A stretch of 64,000 nt of DNA from Tetranychus cinnabarinus. Its lineage: Eukaryota > Arthropoda > Arachnida > Trombidiformes > Tetranychidae. Of this stretch, positions 24,477 through 36,110 are shown in pieces; within the stretch, counting starts at the first letter, position 1; every line of letters begins with the position of its first letter. Where the stretch lies: NCBI GenBank assembly GCA_022266195.1, contig WHVY01000002.1, forward strand, positions 635,001-699,000, given 5' to 3'. The notes below the pieces were generated by a model. It saw only the letters and a program-made list of their open reading frames with translations. It did no database searches and was not told the origin of the DNA. The position numbers were made by a program, and so were the translations under genes.

Positions 24477-25280
24477 TTAACCACTCTCTGGTAAATACCG
24501 GCGTTTGTGTCTGTGTCCAGGTGTCCTGCCAATAATACGGCAACATGGATCGAAAAATTGTCTGATGTTAAAAAGCTCCATTACTCTGAAGCTAGCCTCT
24601 AAATTATGTCCTATTATCCCATCAAGCAGAGGTCTGACCTGTAAGGCTAATTCGGAATTTATAACTATCCTCCTTATTTGATTTAAAAAATTTCTATTTT
24701 CACTGTGTTGGCAATAGTATTCAGTACATTCTGTAGGATGCGTCATGTTTCCAGTAAGTAACTGATAGCCCAGGCGAAAGACCCTTTCTATGCGAAATGG
24801 CTCAATGAAGGTGGAAAGACAAAACTCATCGCCATCACTGATAATTTGCGACACCGATTCCTTTGTGAAAGGCCAAGTATTTTCATAGCTATTGAATTGG
24901 TTTAAGAGGTGATTACTAATCACTGATTAGTCAAATTGAAATTTAAAAATAAAAGCAATAACTTACTGATCAGGGTTTTCCATGTTCGTGAAATAGGAAT
25001 TGTTTATTGGGTTGAAAATTCTCACAAAGGTTACAGATTCATTTGGTATTCCTGTGTATATTTCAAGCTTTAAACGATTAAATCGTAAATGAAATTATAT
25101 GAAATACATAGAAATAAAAAAGTAACGGTCAATTGTCAAGTTACTTACTTGTCTAAACAGTTGTTGCTGTTGATATTCATGGCTTTTGTCTGACCAATCA
25201 ATTACAATGGGATAATAATCTTCACCGGCTAATTTCACTTTAATAGTAATTTTATCAGGAGCTTCATTGTCTTCACTCAT
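24477..25280 (-). CDS. Unrecognised 214-residue protein, possible ubiquitin-like N-terminus
   Basis: Three exons: 25149-25280, 24967-25067 and 24477-24888, with GT-AG borders and matching phases (0, then 2). The start is the ATG at 25280 (MSEDNEAPDK); an earlier in-frame TTG is ignored. Residues about 11-70 read like a beta-grasp ubiquitin-like domain: a strand-rich opening (ITIKVKLAG), a helix with LFRQLE, then IYTGIPNESVTFVRI, comparable to the GIPP turn of ubiquitin. This is a weak structural inference. The C-terminal half has several cysteines (TECTEYYC, DPCCRIIG) and a basic end (GHRHKRRYLPESG). There is no signal peptide or membrane span. The gene is head-to-head with the Nek9-like kinase. 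Confidence 0.55.
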
Positions 25281-26046
25281 TTTGCACAAAGTCTAACTGA
25301 TTTGACTAACTGCATAGTGAATTAGTTAATGCCAAAGAGTAAAGTTTACCCTTTGGTTAATGGTTAATAAAACTCTGGTTGTTGGCTCAATGGCCCAAAA
25401 AGCGCGCTTTTTAAAAATATTAAAAAAAGCAATTTAATCAAGTTTAACTCAAGTGTTGATGTTTCTGGCAATGGAAATAAATGTATGAAATTCATGACTT
25501 TACCTCTTTGATCAAATAGTTCATTTGGAGGAAAACAACTCAACCAACTGGGAAACTAATAAGCAACTTGAGATTGAGATTTACATTCACCTTTATAAGT
25601 TATAACAATATAAGATTGCATCTCTATCTAATTCGCATTATTGATTAACCATGATTTCCAAAGAGAACTGATAAAACAGCTAATGAAGTCTCTATATCAA
25701 TGATCCTTTTCACTGTCTTTCTCTGTCTCTGTCTCTTTTCCCTCACCTTATGATCTTGATTGCCCTGTTAGACATCAATGTTTCAAAATAACACCTCTTG
25801 ACTTAAAAATGAACAAAAAATAACAAAGGCAATGAAAGACATAAGAAAAAGAATAATTGTTTAAGAGTTCAAGTGACTGTGAGTTCATTCTGGTTGAAGT
25901 AAAATAACAAAGATTAATAGAAGGAAAAGAAAGAAGATTGAAGACGGAGAAATTAAGAGATGGAAAGAGAGTTAATGAGAGAGGTAATTAGATAGTGTGA
26001 GAGAGCCTTTGATTAGTATTAACAATAAGTTCAGTAATTCCAATAA
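25281..26046. promoter_or_regulatory. Shared divergent promoter region
   Basis: 766 bp between the ATG codons of the unrecognised 214-residue gene (minus) and the Nek9-like kinase (plus). It includes a pyrimidine-rich run (tttctctgtctctgtctc) and purine-rich runs nearer the kinase. No clear TATA box was seen. That the two genes are co-regulated is only inferred from the spacing. Confidence 0.35.
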
Positions 26047-29000
26047 ATGGTTGATTTTAAATCATTTAGCTTCAATAGTAAAGCCCTTAAAAATATCCAA
26101 AATGACTTTAATTACCGTGCAGCTGATCTATCAACGAGACATCTCTTCTGGGAAAATTATGAGAAGGTTCGCGTTGTTGGAAAAGGTAAGTTTTATTCAA
26201 TAATTTAATCCAATTTACCAATAACACTTTGTAACCATCGATTGTCCCTTTAGTGTCCAATTTTCAATTGTTAACACGTACTGAAATGCTCAACAAACCA
26301 TGTTAAAGTTAGTGTACATGTTAATGATTGACGGTCATCTGTTTCCACTTGAGTACTTTACAACTTACATTATTTATCTTGTGTATTCTCAATAGGTGCC
26401 TTTGGGACGGCCATTTTGTACCGACGTAGATTAGATGGTGACTTGGTGGTGATGAAGGAGGTCGATGTGACCTACATGAATGCATCGGAACGTTTAATGG
26501 CCATTAATGAAGTTAAAGTTTTATCCATTCTGGATCATCCTAACATTGTCTCTTTTTACAACAACTACGAATGGGAAGGCAAATTGTTGATAGAGATGGA
26601 GTACTGTGAAGGTGGTACATTGGCCGAATTTTTATCCCTCTTGTCCAAGCCTCTTAAAGAGTTCGAGATACTCACTATCTTTAATCAAATTGTTTCTGGA
26701 ATTACTTATATTCACGATCGTAATATACTTCATCGAGACCTGAAAACAGCCAATATATTCATGACCAAAGAAAAGATATTTAAAATTGGTGACTTTGGTA
26801 TCTCCAAAATTTTGGGTACTCATAGAGAAGGAGCTTCAACTGTTGTTGGAACACCTCATTACATTAGTCCAGAAATGGTAAGTTATTGAATTTACATGTA
26901 ATCTCTCAAACCTCACAAGTACTTAACTGTGTTTTTTATCTTTACCTGATTTTAGTGCGAAGGAAAATCATATGACAAAAAGACTGATATCTGGGCTTTG
27001 GGTTGCATCCTTTATGAAATGGCTTGTCTTCATAAAACTTTTGAAGGAACCAATCTTTCAGCTTTGGTCAATAAGATCATTAAGGTAAACAATTTTTGAA
27101 GAGGTAACCTGGTAATTTCAAAAATTTTTACAATTTTCGCTCAAGTTTTTCATTCTCATCTTTCTAGGGTAAATATGACCCCGTTAAGCGGATATATTCA
27201 GCTAGATTTCAAAAGCTAATTGGTGAAATGTTGCAACGAGATCCAACTTTGCGCCCTCATGCTCATGAAATACAAAATGATGTCTCGGAACTTTTAATCA
27301 AAGCTCGTCTCAATCGGTATGAAAGTGAAATATATTCAAACGAAATTTCAACTGGAGCAATGTTAGCTGCTGATCAATTGTACAGGTTTGTATTCATTTC
27401 AATGCTTCACAGTTTAATTTCCTACTAAAGATTTAACACCCAAACCTTTTTATCTTGAAGACTTTGAACACCTCATTAGTGCTAATGGTATGTGTAAACA
27501 ATTAAAACCAAGGTTAATGTAAATCTGTTAGATAATGTAATTTGTTATCGTTAACAATCAAATTGGTAAAATTATAAAGTTAGCAATCTTAATCTTTCAA
27601 GCTTCATGGGATTAAGTTAATGGCTTTGAAAGAAGCAATATTCAGATTGAATTAAATCTGGTTACCGTAATTATTCAAATGGGAATGTATTAACAAATGC
27701 TCTCAATTTTACCTTTTAATCCATCCGATAGATCAATCAAAGTCTGGCGATCATTAATATTTGAAGTGAACCTACGTGAACCTAATCTTGCCTTAAATAA
27801 ATTTGATTTACCCTTCAGTGAAAGGGTAACTCAGGTGAGTCTCTACAATAATTGAAAATTATTTCAAACATTTTTTTATTAATGATTTACTTTTTACGTT
27901 CATCTACAGTTTGCTCGCAGTTCAAATCATTTTCTTTCGTTGACTGACACTTCATCGATTTACGTTTGGGGCTATGGAGGTAAAGGTCAACTTGGCTTGG
28001 GTCGTTTATCCAAACCAACCAATGCAACGGGGCCAAACCCAGCTGATTGGGTTCCTAAAGCGGTTTTAGTTGATGAATTGTCGGGTAAATTTGTCACCAA
28101 ATTGGTTGCTGGTGAAGGTTTCAGCATTTTCATTTGTAAAAATGGTTTAGTCATGTCTTGTGGATCAGCTGAATCATGTTGCCTTGGCTATGAGACGGAG
28201 GAAAATAGTTATACACCAAAAATAATCAACGAACTATTGGGTTATAATGTTCAGGATATCACTTCGGGTCCTCGACATGTCATGATTGTAACTGATGAAG
28301 GAAAAGCCATGGCTTGGGGAAGAAACATTGATGGACAATTGGGAATCGCTGAAGAATCAGTGACTGTTAAAACACCGACTCCAGTTAATTTTGCTGCCAA
28401 TATTGTAATTAAAAGAGTCTTTACTGGACCTGATGCGACCATGTTTATTGATGATCGTGATGTTGTTTGGGCCTGTGGCTCAAATGCATACAATAAGCTT
28501 GGTATTCAGGAAAAATCTTTGATTAAAAAGATGAATTTTAGTCGCATTTTTGCTCCCAAAGTTGTTAAATGTATTAAAGATAAAGTTGAATCCATCAGTC
28601 TTAGTCACAAGAATACCTTAATCCTTCTTCAAAATGGTTCCCTTTTAGTTTTGGGACTCAACGAGACTGGAAGGATATCAAAAGGATCCAATATAGTCGC
28701 TGAAAAGATCAATTTATTACCTAAAATGTCTCAAAACTCAATAACAGTAAGCACATTTAATTTTATCTTAATTGGCCTTTTTTCTGATTTTTTTATCATT
28801 TCTTCTTTTATTCAGAAAATTCAAGCTGGTAATGATTTCTTGTTAGCTCAAACTTTTGAAAATCAAGTTTACTTTTGGGGAATCAGAGAGGTTGAAGAAG
28901 AATCTAAATCATTACTTCAAAACCAAGAAGAAACATCTGACATATCAGAAGTAATCAAAATAGGTAAATAAAACCAGCAAATTTTATCAACTTTATGTAC

Positions 29001-30461
29001 AAATTTCTATACACATCGAAAAGAACTAAATTCATTTTGAAAAAGATTCACTTTCGTTGCATTGAAAAATTACAGGGTCATGATGAAAAGCATCAGAAAT
29101 AGAAATGTCACCAAATTGTTCGTTGGTAGTATTTTCACAATTATTTTCATCATTAGTGTCCACGAAAAGTAGTCGGAACTTTCTCTGAATTCATGTAAAT
29201 AGGGACAGGTGGAAAAGAGCATAATCCGTATTTTAAACTATTGAAGAAAAAAGTTTGGCATTTTGATTACCTTGATCACCACTGTATAACTTTGTCTTTA
29301 GAGCCTGTGGAAAGTCCGGTGCTTCAACTGTACGAAAGGAAATTCAAGTTCCAACTTTGAACTCGATTTTATCGAAACTTTCAATCAGATAAATCTTGCA
29401 ATAGCACTGCTGGACTCAGTTTTTATGTCTCTACAAAACCACAAAGTCCTAACTCAAAAGTCAGATTTTTTGGCATTTTCAACTAATTAATGCAGGCTAA
29501 ATAATGTTTTAACCAAAAAAAGGTCACAAGTAAATCTTTATTTAATATTTAACAATATGAATTGAACATACATGTACAGTATTAAATAATCTTAAACGTT
29601 CAACAGCATCTATTCATCATTTTCAAAGTTGATTTTATTATGGTTTTGTCTCTTAATATTGATTGTCTTTCTATTGCTTTTAAATTTCAATTTAGGTGAA
29701 ACGAATGCTCCTCTTATGAATATTGTGGAAAAAATTGGACCTGATTATCCGATTTTGTTGGTTCGAGATCCTAAAGTTGTAATTGAACAAAGTAAACATT
29801 TAACATTAATTTCATCAAATAGAAACTCAATTAGGCGCGATTATATACTTAAACCTCAACCCATTCTGACTCTTTATGCATCTCATGTTTACTTGAGATT
29901 TGGAGAAGCAGTTTCATTATCAAGTATCCACTGTTTTCCCGATGACCGAGTTTATATTATAATTGATACAACAATTCCTTCACCAAACGCAAATAAAAAC
30001 AATGAACCTAAAAGACAACGAAGTAGAGCAATCGGAACTTCAGTATTACCTGTTCTTAAAGAAGAGATGTCATTATCGATGGTCAATACTCGTAATCTAT
30101 CATCAACTGATGGGGTAAATAGCAACTTTTGTCATTTCAAACATTTTAAACGTCACTAATTGTTTTCATCTTCTAGATCCCTGAATGGATTAAATTGGAA
30201 GCTGAAAGATGGGAAAAGGAATCAGATGCTAGTAAAAGGATTGAAGCAAGTCGCACATTCCCGTTAAGCGCTCGAGATCTTGAATACAGAAATATTTTCC
30301 AATTTTATCAAGAACAAATTGAAAATCTTAATAATCAATTGTTGGAATGTCAGCAAAAGAATAATGCTTATCAAAATCAAGTTAGTGAATTAGAGGAACA
30401 ATTGGCCAAATTGAGAAGAGAGCAACGAAAAGCAGCAGCTAATTTTTGTAATATCATTTGA
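26047..30461 (+). CDS. Nek9: NIMA-related kinase with RCC1 domain (Nek9/Nercc1-like)
   Basis: Ser/Thr kinase of 919 residues encoded by nine exons: 26047-26185, 26396-26877, 26956-27084, 27168-27385, 27732-27834, 27910-28746, 28816-28963, 29696-30114 and 30177-30461. All junctions are GT-AG and in phase. Kinase domain about 40-300: glycine loop GKGAFG (45-50), catalytic Lys67, HRDLKTAN with Asp161, DFG Asp179, GTPHYISPEM. Then an RCC1 propeller about 340-675 (YVWGYGGKGQLGLG, AWGRNIDGQLGI, WACGSNAYNKLGI, YFWGI), a long linker, and a C-terminal coiled coil about 860-915 (heptads in LLECQQ...LEEQLAKLRREQ). Length and the coiled coil fit Nek9 rather than Nek8, which ends after RCC1. Nek9 acts upstream of Nek6/7 in spindle assembly (family knowledge). 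Its 3' end is duplicated at 36607-36816. Confidence 0.9.
29163..29400 (-). pseudogene. Decayed relative of the VEAPDF cassette in a Nek9 intron
   Basis: Antisense inside Nek9 intron 7. It shares an acceptor-like gtacag, the codons for VEAPDF, and an end reading ...atacggatt...gactacttttcgtgg with the cassette at 21885-22069, but has in-frame stops. Only the two copies were noticed in this window. Confidence 0.4.
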
Positions 30462-31095
30462 CCTGAAACTGGGCCCTTTTGTCACATAAGCATACAAGTT
30501 AATATTTGGAGCTGCTTTTCAGCGATTAACAAAAATCTATGCAAGTTAAGACAATCGATGTTTGGATAGACGGAAATTAATCTATCTGAAACATGGGAAT
30601 ATGTTTTATTCATCGCTCCGCATACCAGCAAGAATCATTTATCGTTCAAAATAAGTTGTAAATTCAATATTTTGAATAGCTCGATTTACGCTTATAATTA
30701 ATAACCTGGATAAATGTAATATAAACATCAAGTTTGACCCTTTTAAGTCTCATGATTTTGGTCACTAATACTCTAGATGTAAGCGTAACGTTTACTTAAC
30801 AAATCCATCTTGATTTTAAATATTTGACCATTTTTACAGATACTTAACGATAAAAAGGAAAGCATTATTTTTCATTTCCATCATATGCTTTCCAAGCGCA
30901 CAAAGAAATCAAAATTGTTATATCAATTTATAGTGTACAAAAACATTTTATTTGCTATTAATATTTCAAACGATGCCATCAAAGTTCCTCGTGATTTTTT
31001 TTCAATCCAAGAAAAGAAACCTGTGCTTAAACAGAAATTAAAACAGAATTCAAAAATTATGCGAGTCATACTTACCAGGTTCAGGAGTCAAAGGT
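30079..31095. repeat. Segmental duplication i, Nek9-side copy
   Basis: Near-identical to 36607-37317, except that 30289-30580 (292 bp, most of the last Nek9 exon and its 3' end) is missing from the other copy. The block runs from Nek9 exon 8, through the 3' flank, into the last two exons of a carboxylesterase on the opposite strand. Confidence 0.85.
30980..31095 (-). pseudogene. Relic of the carboxylesterase 3' exons
   Basis: Holds 20 bases of carboxylesterase exon 2 with its donor (31076-31095), the short intron, and the last exon from 31020. The last exon has one extra A in its A-run (8 rather than 7), which breaks the IEKNHEEL reading frame. The rest of the gene is absent; P-element-like DNA begins right after 31095. 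Confidence 0.75.
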
Positions 31096-32160
31096 TGGTT
31101 TGCCACGTCTTTTTCCTCCTGCATTATCAGGATAGTTATAAGCAATCGAGTCGGATTGGAGTAATTCAAGTATATTGAATAAATACATCATATTATCGTC
31201 GTATTTTCTCAGAGCAGTCACTCGCATTTTTGTTCTTCCCTTAGGATCAAGGGGCAAGGCTGTCAGCTTCGGGCACTGGGATAAGGGAGCTTTTACTTGA
31301 GGACGGAGATAATTAGCTAAATCCGTCCATTTTATGATTCCCTCAGCATTTTCTAATCTTAACGACAAGGGTTTAGTTAGCCAGTGATTTCTTATCAATT
31401 TGAAAATGTGAGGGATATCATAAAAAAGCTATTTTATTGCCAGAGAATTCAAATGAAGGAGAAATGATTGATGCTCCCAGCATACGAGCTAGTGCTCTAT
31501 TCACCGAATGTCCATCACAAACAAAACATGAAACAAAACGGAATCCTGCTTTGAGTGAGACTTCTAAATTCTCCTCGACAAGCTTTTCAAGGATTTCTGC
31601 GGTGAAACCGCCTCGAGGTAAGAAATAATATGAGCATATTTGTTTCCATCTACTATACAATCCTCTCAATTCAAAAACTAAAACTTCAGTAACAAATGCT
31701 TCTGTACGACCATGCTTTCCCATATCAACATAGCCACAGATGCTATCAGTGCCACAATGTATCTCAATTCTGGAGTGATCTCAGTTTCATCGAAGCTTAA
31801 CACACAGAAGGTATCTTGCTCGTCCAGAGTTGCTGCGGCTTTTTGCAGAAGCTCTTGTGTTGTGTCGGGGATACCTTGATGCGGTAAAAGATGCTGATTA
31901 TGACGATCTATGGTGCGGATGGATGGTAACGTGAAATGAAAACATTGGTTTGTTGGTACGATACGTTTGGTGGATATGGTCTGACGGCGACGATGAGATG
32001 TCTTTTTATGATTTCCAATGGCACTGAGGAAGAAAGAGTATGATTCAGATGGTACGTGGTGTTTGACTTTGTGAAGATGTTTGATGACGAAGCTTTCCGG
32101 TGGATTCGTTCCTCTTAGATTGAGCGTTCGAAACCCCTTCGTACCAAACGTCTTTTCAAA
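31096..32160 (-). mobile_element. P-element-like (THAP9 type) transposase remains
   Basis: Minus-strand frames in different phases together match the catalytic core of P-superfamily transposases. In order: SFDETEI (FDE, first acidic residue), GYVDMGKHG, LRGLYSRWKQICSYYF, GFRFVSCFVCDGHSVN, then YDIPHIFKLIRNHW, followed by a charged C-terminal part ending GGKRRGKPT. At least two frameshifts (near 31410 and 31740) and no N-terminal THAP domain show it is dead and 5'-truncated. It abuts the carboxylesterase relic exactly. No terminal inverted repeats were identified. Confidence 0.75.
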
Positions 32161-32195
32161 ACAAAAAAAACAGTCCTTTTCAGAACTAACCAGAT

Positions 32196-32560
32196 ATGGA
32201 TGAGGCTACAACCTCATCCAGAACCAAAGAAAGAAAGAAAGAGAGGAATGCTGAGGTGGCAGCTCAGTATGAAGCTTCTGGGACATTGATCCCATGATTG
32301 CCAAGAAAATCGCCAGGAGAGAAAGGAAAGTGGAGCGAAGGGCTTGTCAGGTTCATGATAAAGCCTTTGGTAAGTTTGTACAGGCGAATTCTAGCCTTTG
32401 AAATGATCCGGCTGAAGCAGAAAGGATAAGGCAAGAGGGAGGAGATTTAAAAAGAAAAGCTGAGCAAATGATGTTTGCTCAGGAAAAGATCCAGCTCGCA
32501 AATGACATGAAAGAAAAGGCAACACAACAAGAATCTCAAACAAAAAATTGTTCCAAATGA
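32196..32560 (+). pseudogene. Decayed frame for a highly charged protein
   Basis: Reads MDEATTSSRTKERKKERNAE... for 35 codons to a stop. It then continues in other frames with IAKKIARRERKVERRA, and later AEAERIRQEGGDLKRKAEQM and QEKIQLANDMKEKATQQE. The Lys/Glu/Arg-rich, helix-forming composition across frame shifts suggests an old coding sequence, perhaps part of a mobile element beside the P-like remains. No family was recognised. Confidence 0.35.
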
Positions 32561-33111
32561 AATATAAATGATTGTATCAAAATAAAATAAATAAAAAAAC
32601 TTGATAGACTTTTGCTTGATGAATTCAGATTTACTAGTTAAAATGGCCTTTTTCTTGTTGAATCATCATAAATAAGAAATCTAAGCATTAAAATCATCAA
32701 AATCAATAAACATAACATTAAAAACGTTGAAAAACAATCAAAAAAGCCTTTTCTAATGTTTATATTAATTGTATTAATTGAATTTTTAATTCTCAAGCGA
32801 AAGAGAAAAGAAAGAGTCTCTTTCTCGTGCCATCTTCTGTCACAAGAAAAAATTTTTCGGTAAGATTCACCATTGAATTGCACACTCTTCTTCCTTTACT
32901 CTTTGACTCAATAAACACATAAAAACATAGCAACAAACATAATAAATAAAGGTTACGTTTTCTAAGCGTTTCCTCGTGAAAACGAGTTTGGAATAGTAAA
33001 TTGTGAACAATAGCACTTTTGATCGAGTAAGAGAACCCGTCATCGAAGAATATTTACAAAGGCAGGCGAAGATTAACCGGAGAGAAGAGAGAGTTGTAGT
33101 TACTTAAAGAA

Positions 33112-33457
33112 CCATTGAATATTTGTTGAACGTGTTTTGAACAAGTATCGTGGACTCAATTTACCCTTCGATAAGGTCTGTTATGAAGACACATTCGTAA
33201 CCACATTGAGGCGACCAGCAACTTACCTTATTGATTTAATTAACTCTCTTGGAACCAGTGAGTTATTCCGAACCAAATATCCAGAAAAGGATGAGACTCT
33301 AATGAATGGCATCAAAAAAGATTTACATGAGATATTCGGGACAAATGATTTATCTTCAGTTCAAATCGAAGCTACATTTGAATATTTCGTTATCTGTTTC
33401 AAGCTTTCTTTTTGTCGCCATTCCGAACCATCCATGGAAGATTATTTTATATTTTAA
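33112..33457 (+). pseudogene. Truncated methyltransferase copy
   Basis: Nearly identical to 43130-43414, the C-terminal part of methyltransferase exon 2 (VERVLNKYRGLNLPFDKV...). The SAM-binding half and the first exon are gone, and the normal C-terminal end is replaced by a different tail after FVICFK. It cannot be a working enzyme. Confidence 0.85.
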
Positions 33458-34163
33458 ATGCTCCATTTTCAAAATTAACTGTACTTGAAAATAATCATGT
33501 ATGGACGACGTTGAAAAAGGTATTATTAATTAGTATATGATGTTATTGTTTTGTAAATAACAGAATTGATTTTCAGACGATTGTTCTCAATCGACTCTTA
33601 ATTGTAAAAAATTCAAAGCACGAGATTGAATTTAATTGATGAAGCTAATTGGTTTCATTGTATTGTCACATACATGTAAAATCGAGTGGTAATCGTCTTT
33701 TATGCTTCGCATCTACTCATTGAACCACTCAACTAACTAACTTGAAATGTTTCTTTCATGACTTCAATTTGCTCTGGCAAAATTATGAATTAAATTACTA
33801 AACATTTGACTGTTTCAGGTATTTTTCATGGCTCTAAATGCATGTCTTTCAGTCCAGCAGTTTGAAAAGATGAGTAAAATCAAAGCAAACAATGTATCAA
33901 AATGGCTCGACGAATCATCAGCAAGTCTTTACCCAATCGAGTAAACATTCAGTCAGCATTTTTATCAATAATTCATAATTTTCTCTTTTATTAGGATTTT
34001 GGATGATGACACTCAGTGAAAATCATACCATTGTTGCCCTAAAAAACAGAAATTTCTTGTCCGTTCAGCAAATTTCGCTCTAAATTTCTGATACCAAACA
34101 ATTGTATGAGGAGGATGCTCTCTTAGTCTACTAGATAAATAAACTGATGTATCGGAGTAGGTA

Positions 34164-35420
34164 TTAGGGGAAGATTATTGATTGATTACTTCGGGTTCTA
34201 CTGCTTCGTTTTGATTCTCCGAAACGGCTGTTTTTTTTACGTTCAACGGCCAAGCAAAACAAGTCACTTGCAACAAGCAATTGGCCAATTATACTTATGC
34301 CAAACCATGTACTGATCAAACTACCACTTAAAATGATATAATCGGAAAGAGGAAATTCTGCTTTACTCTCCGTTAATGAATCAGGTTCAGATGATACACT
34401 GAAATGAAATATCAGCTTCTCTTCTCCTTTTGCAACATCTTCACTGGTTTTGGTCATTTTGAATGAATATTGAACTGAACTGCACATTGGTTGAGTAACA
34501 AGAGATCGACATCGTTTATAAATTTCACATAAAGTACCATTATCCTTACGGAACATTGCATTGAAGCGTATTTCACTCGTTTGCTTGTACTTTTCTAAAG
34601 AAACTGTAGTTCCAGGGAAAAGCAATCCAGTTTGATCAATCGAATTGGCATTTAGACAATCTTCAAATGTTTGACGTCGATTATAATCTTTGCACATTGT
34701 TTTATACGGAGAAGGCAATAAGTTTTCAGTGTGTTTTGTGAAGTGGATTCCATGTGTAACTTGTTTTCCTGGAGTTAGAGATGAATAAACATAAAGACTG
34801 TCATCTTCAACTGCAGCTTTACCAGGATAAACTAGATTTAATAACATCGCTTTAGCTTTCAGGGGAAAACCAAACAAATGATTTGCATTGTTGACCACCG
34901 CATCAACACGGGATAGCTTCAATGGTAGACCAGATGAGTCTAGACATCTCAATATGAGAACCAAGCAGGATGAAGAAGCTTCGCTAATCAACTTGCACTC
35001 TCCAGTCTTTAGAGGGTCTACCTTGGGTCCCGCCGTAAAAATCCTTGGCATAAACATTTCAGGTGCATACGAATGATCAGCAATATCCGACAAACGTAAA
35101 TATGGACCAAATGATTTTGAAAATATTAGAGGATACGTTAAATGACTATTGCATTCCTTTTTGGTTGAAAGGTCACTGCATATTTTATCGAATTGTGATT
35201 TATATTTTGTTTGTAAAATCACAGGATCCAACGCAAATTGATACGGAATTTTAATTCTGATTTCAGGAAATTCAATTTCATCCGGAACGTAGTGTGTCAC
35301 CTCTTTACGAACATTGAATTCTTGATAATTTTGAGTCAATAAATAGAATTGCCAGGCAAATATAGAAATACAAATTGCTCGAATTGAAACTGTAAGAGTT
35401 GATTTAAGAAATAAGATCAT
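34164..35420 (-). CDS. Degenerin/ENaC-like channel, copy A
   Basis: Intronless, 418 residues. It has a very short cytosolic N-terminus, TM1 about 9-29 (SIRAICISIFAWQFYLLTQ), a large extracellular domain with conserved cysteines, and TM2 near the C-terminus (DYIILSGSLISTWFGISI...) whose GIS matches the G/S-x-S selectivity filter of ENaC/ASIC/pickpocket channels. The post-TM1 segment EIEFPEIRIKIPY parallels the FPAVTxC stretch of the family. The N-terminal His-Gly gating motif is absent. Relative to the other copies, one extra A in the codon run after AVERK shifts the frame, so the last about 20 residues are basic (KNSRFGESKRSSRTRS) rather than acidic. Such channels are candidate chemo- or mechanosensory receptors in mites. 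Channel identity is inferred from topology and motifs. Confidence 0.75.
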   Translation of the reverse strand: MILFLKSTLTVSIRAICISIFAWQFYLLTQNYQEFNVRKEVTHYVPDEIEFPEIRIKIPYQFALDPVILQTKYKSQFDKICSDLSTKKECNSHLTYPLIFSKSFGPYLRLSDIADHSYAPEMFMPRIFTAGPKVDPLKTGECKLISEASSSCLVLILRCLDSSGLPLKLSRVDAVVNNANHLFGFPLKAKAMLLNLVYPGKAAVEDDSLYVYSSLTPGKQVTHGIHFTKHTENLLPSPYKTMCKDYNRRQTFEDCLNANSIDQTGLLFPGTTVSLEKYKQTSEIRFNAMFRKDNGTLCEIYKRCRSLVTQPMCSSVQYSFKMTKTSEDVAKGEEKLIFHFSVSSEPDSLTESKAEFPLSDYIILSGSLISTWFGISIIGQLLVASDLFCLAVERKKNSRFGESKRSSRTRSNQSIIFP

Positions 35421-35649
35421 TTCTTTTTCTTCTTTACCTTTCTTTGTAAGTTTTACTTTAAACTCAAAGTTAAAAATCCAATGAGATTAAGTTTGGTAAC
35501 TAGTTCAGACTTAAGTCAAATGTGTCACTAACGAAATCATTTAGTCGATATTTCTTGACAATGAGCCATGAATACAATTATATTCATTTAATTTTGCATG
35601 CTTAACCTTTAAATTCACATCAATCATTTTGATTGATAACGAATTACTC

Positions 35650-36110
35650 GAGTTGATGCTGTCCGAGTAGATTTTGATAAAAAATATTTTGGTTTCGCCT
35701 TTTTGCAAATCGTTTGAGCAAATACGGTGAATTTTAACGATTTCTGTTTCAACAAAACAGAATCTATGAGTTTTTATTCAACTTTGAATTGTTGATAATT
35801 ACTTGATAAATCGAGTTAACTTCACAGTACCATGAATCCAGTCTGTTCTCTTCTAAATGTTATTCTCATCAATCATTTAACATTTTGATTCTTTCCTTTG
35901 GTTTCGTGAAGGTTATCACGAATTTGACTGTGACGCCGGTATAGCCACGATGTTTTTTGTGATATAAACAGGTTTTATACCGAGAAAAGTACAAGTATCT
36001 AATAAAAAACGAGGCCATAGTTGTGGGTGAACTTCTTTAGTGAACATGCGAAATGTTAAATCTGCTGGTGTACCATAAACTGATCCCGAAAAGTCCATTT
36101 TTATAGCTTA
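35650..36110. repeat. ENaC 5' relic plus a thrice-repeated block
   Basis: 35650-35735 resembles the N-terminal coding and leader DNA of an ENaC copy (also at 45838-45910). 35833-36110 is repeated at 46011-46260 and 50642-50870. Only here is the minus-strand frame open: 35916-36098 encodes MDFSGSVYGTPADLTFRMF... with PQLWPRFLLDT. The copy at 46 kb reads a stop where this one has Trp. The origin of the 60-residue frame is unknown. Confidence 0.5.

Noticed and set aside
30885..31178. Plus-strand frame after Nek9
   Set aside because: Antisense of the duplicated esterase 3' exon and the P-like element.
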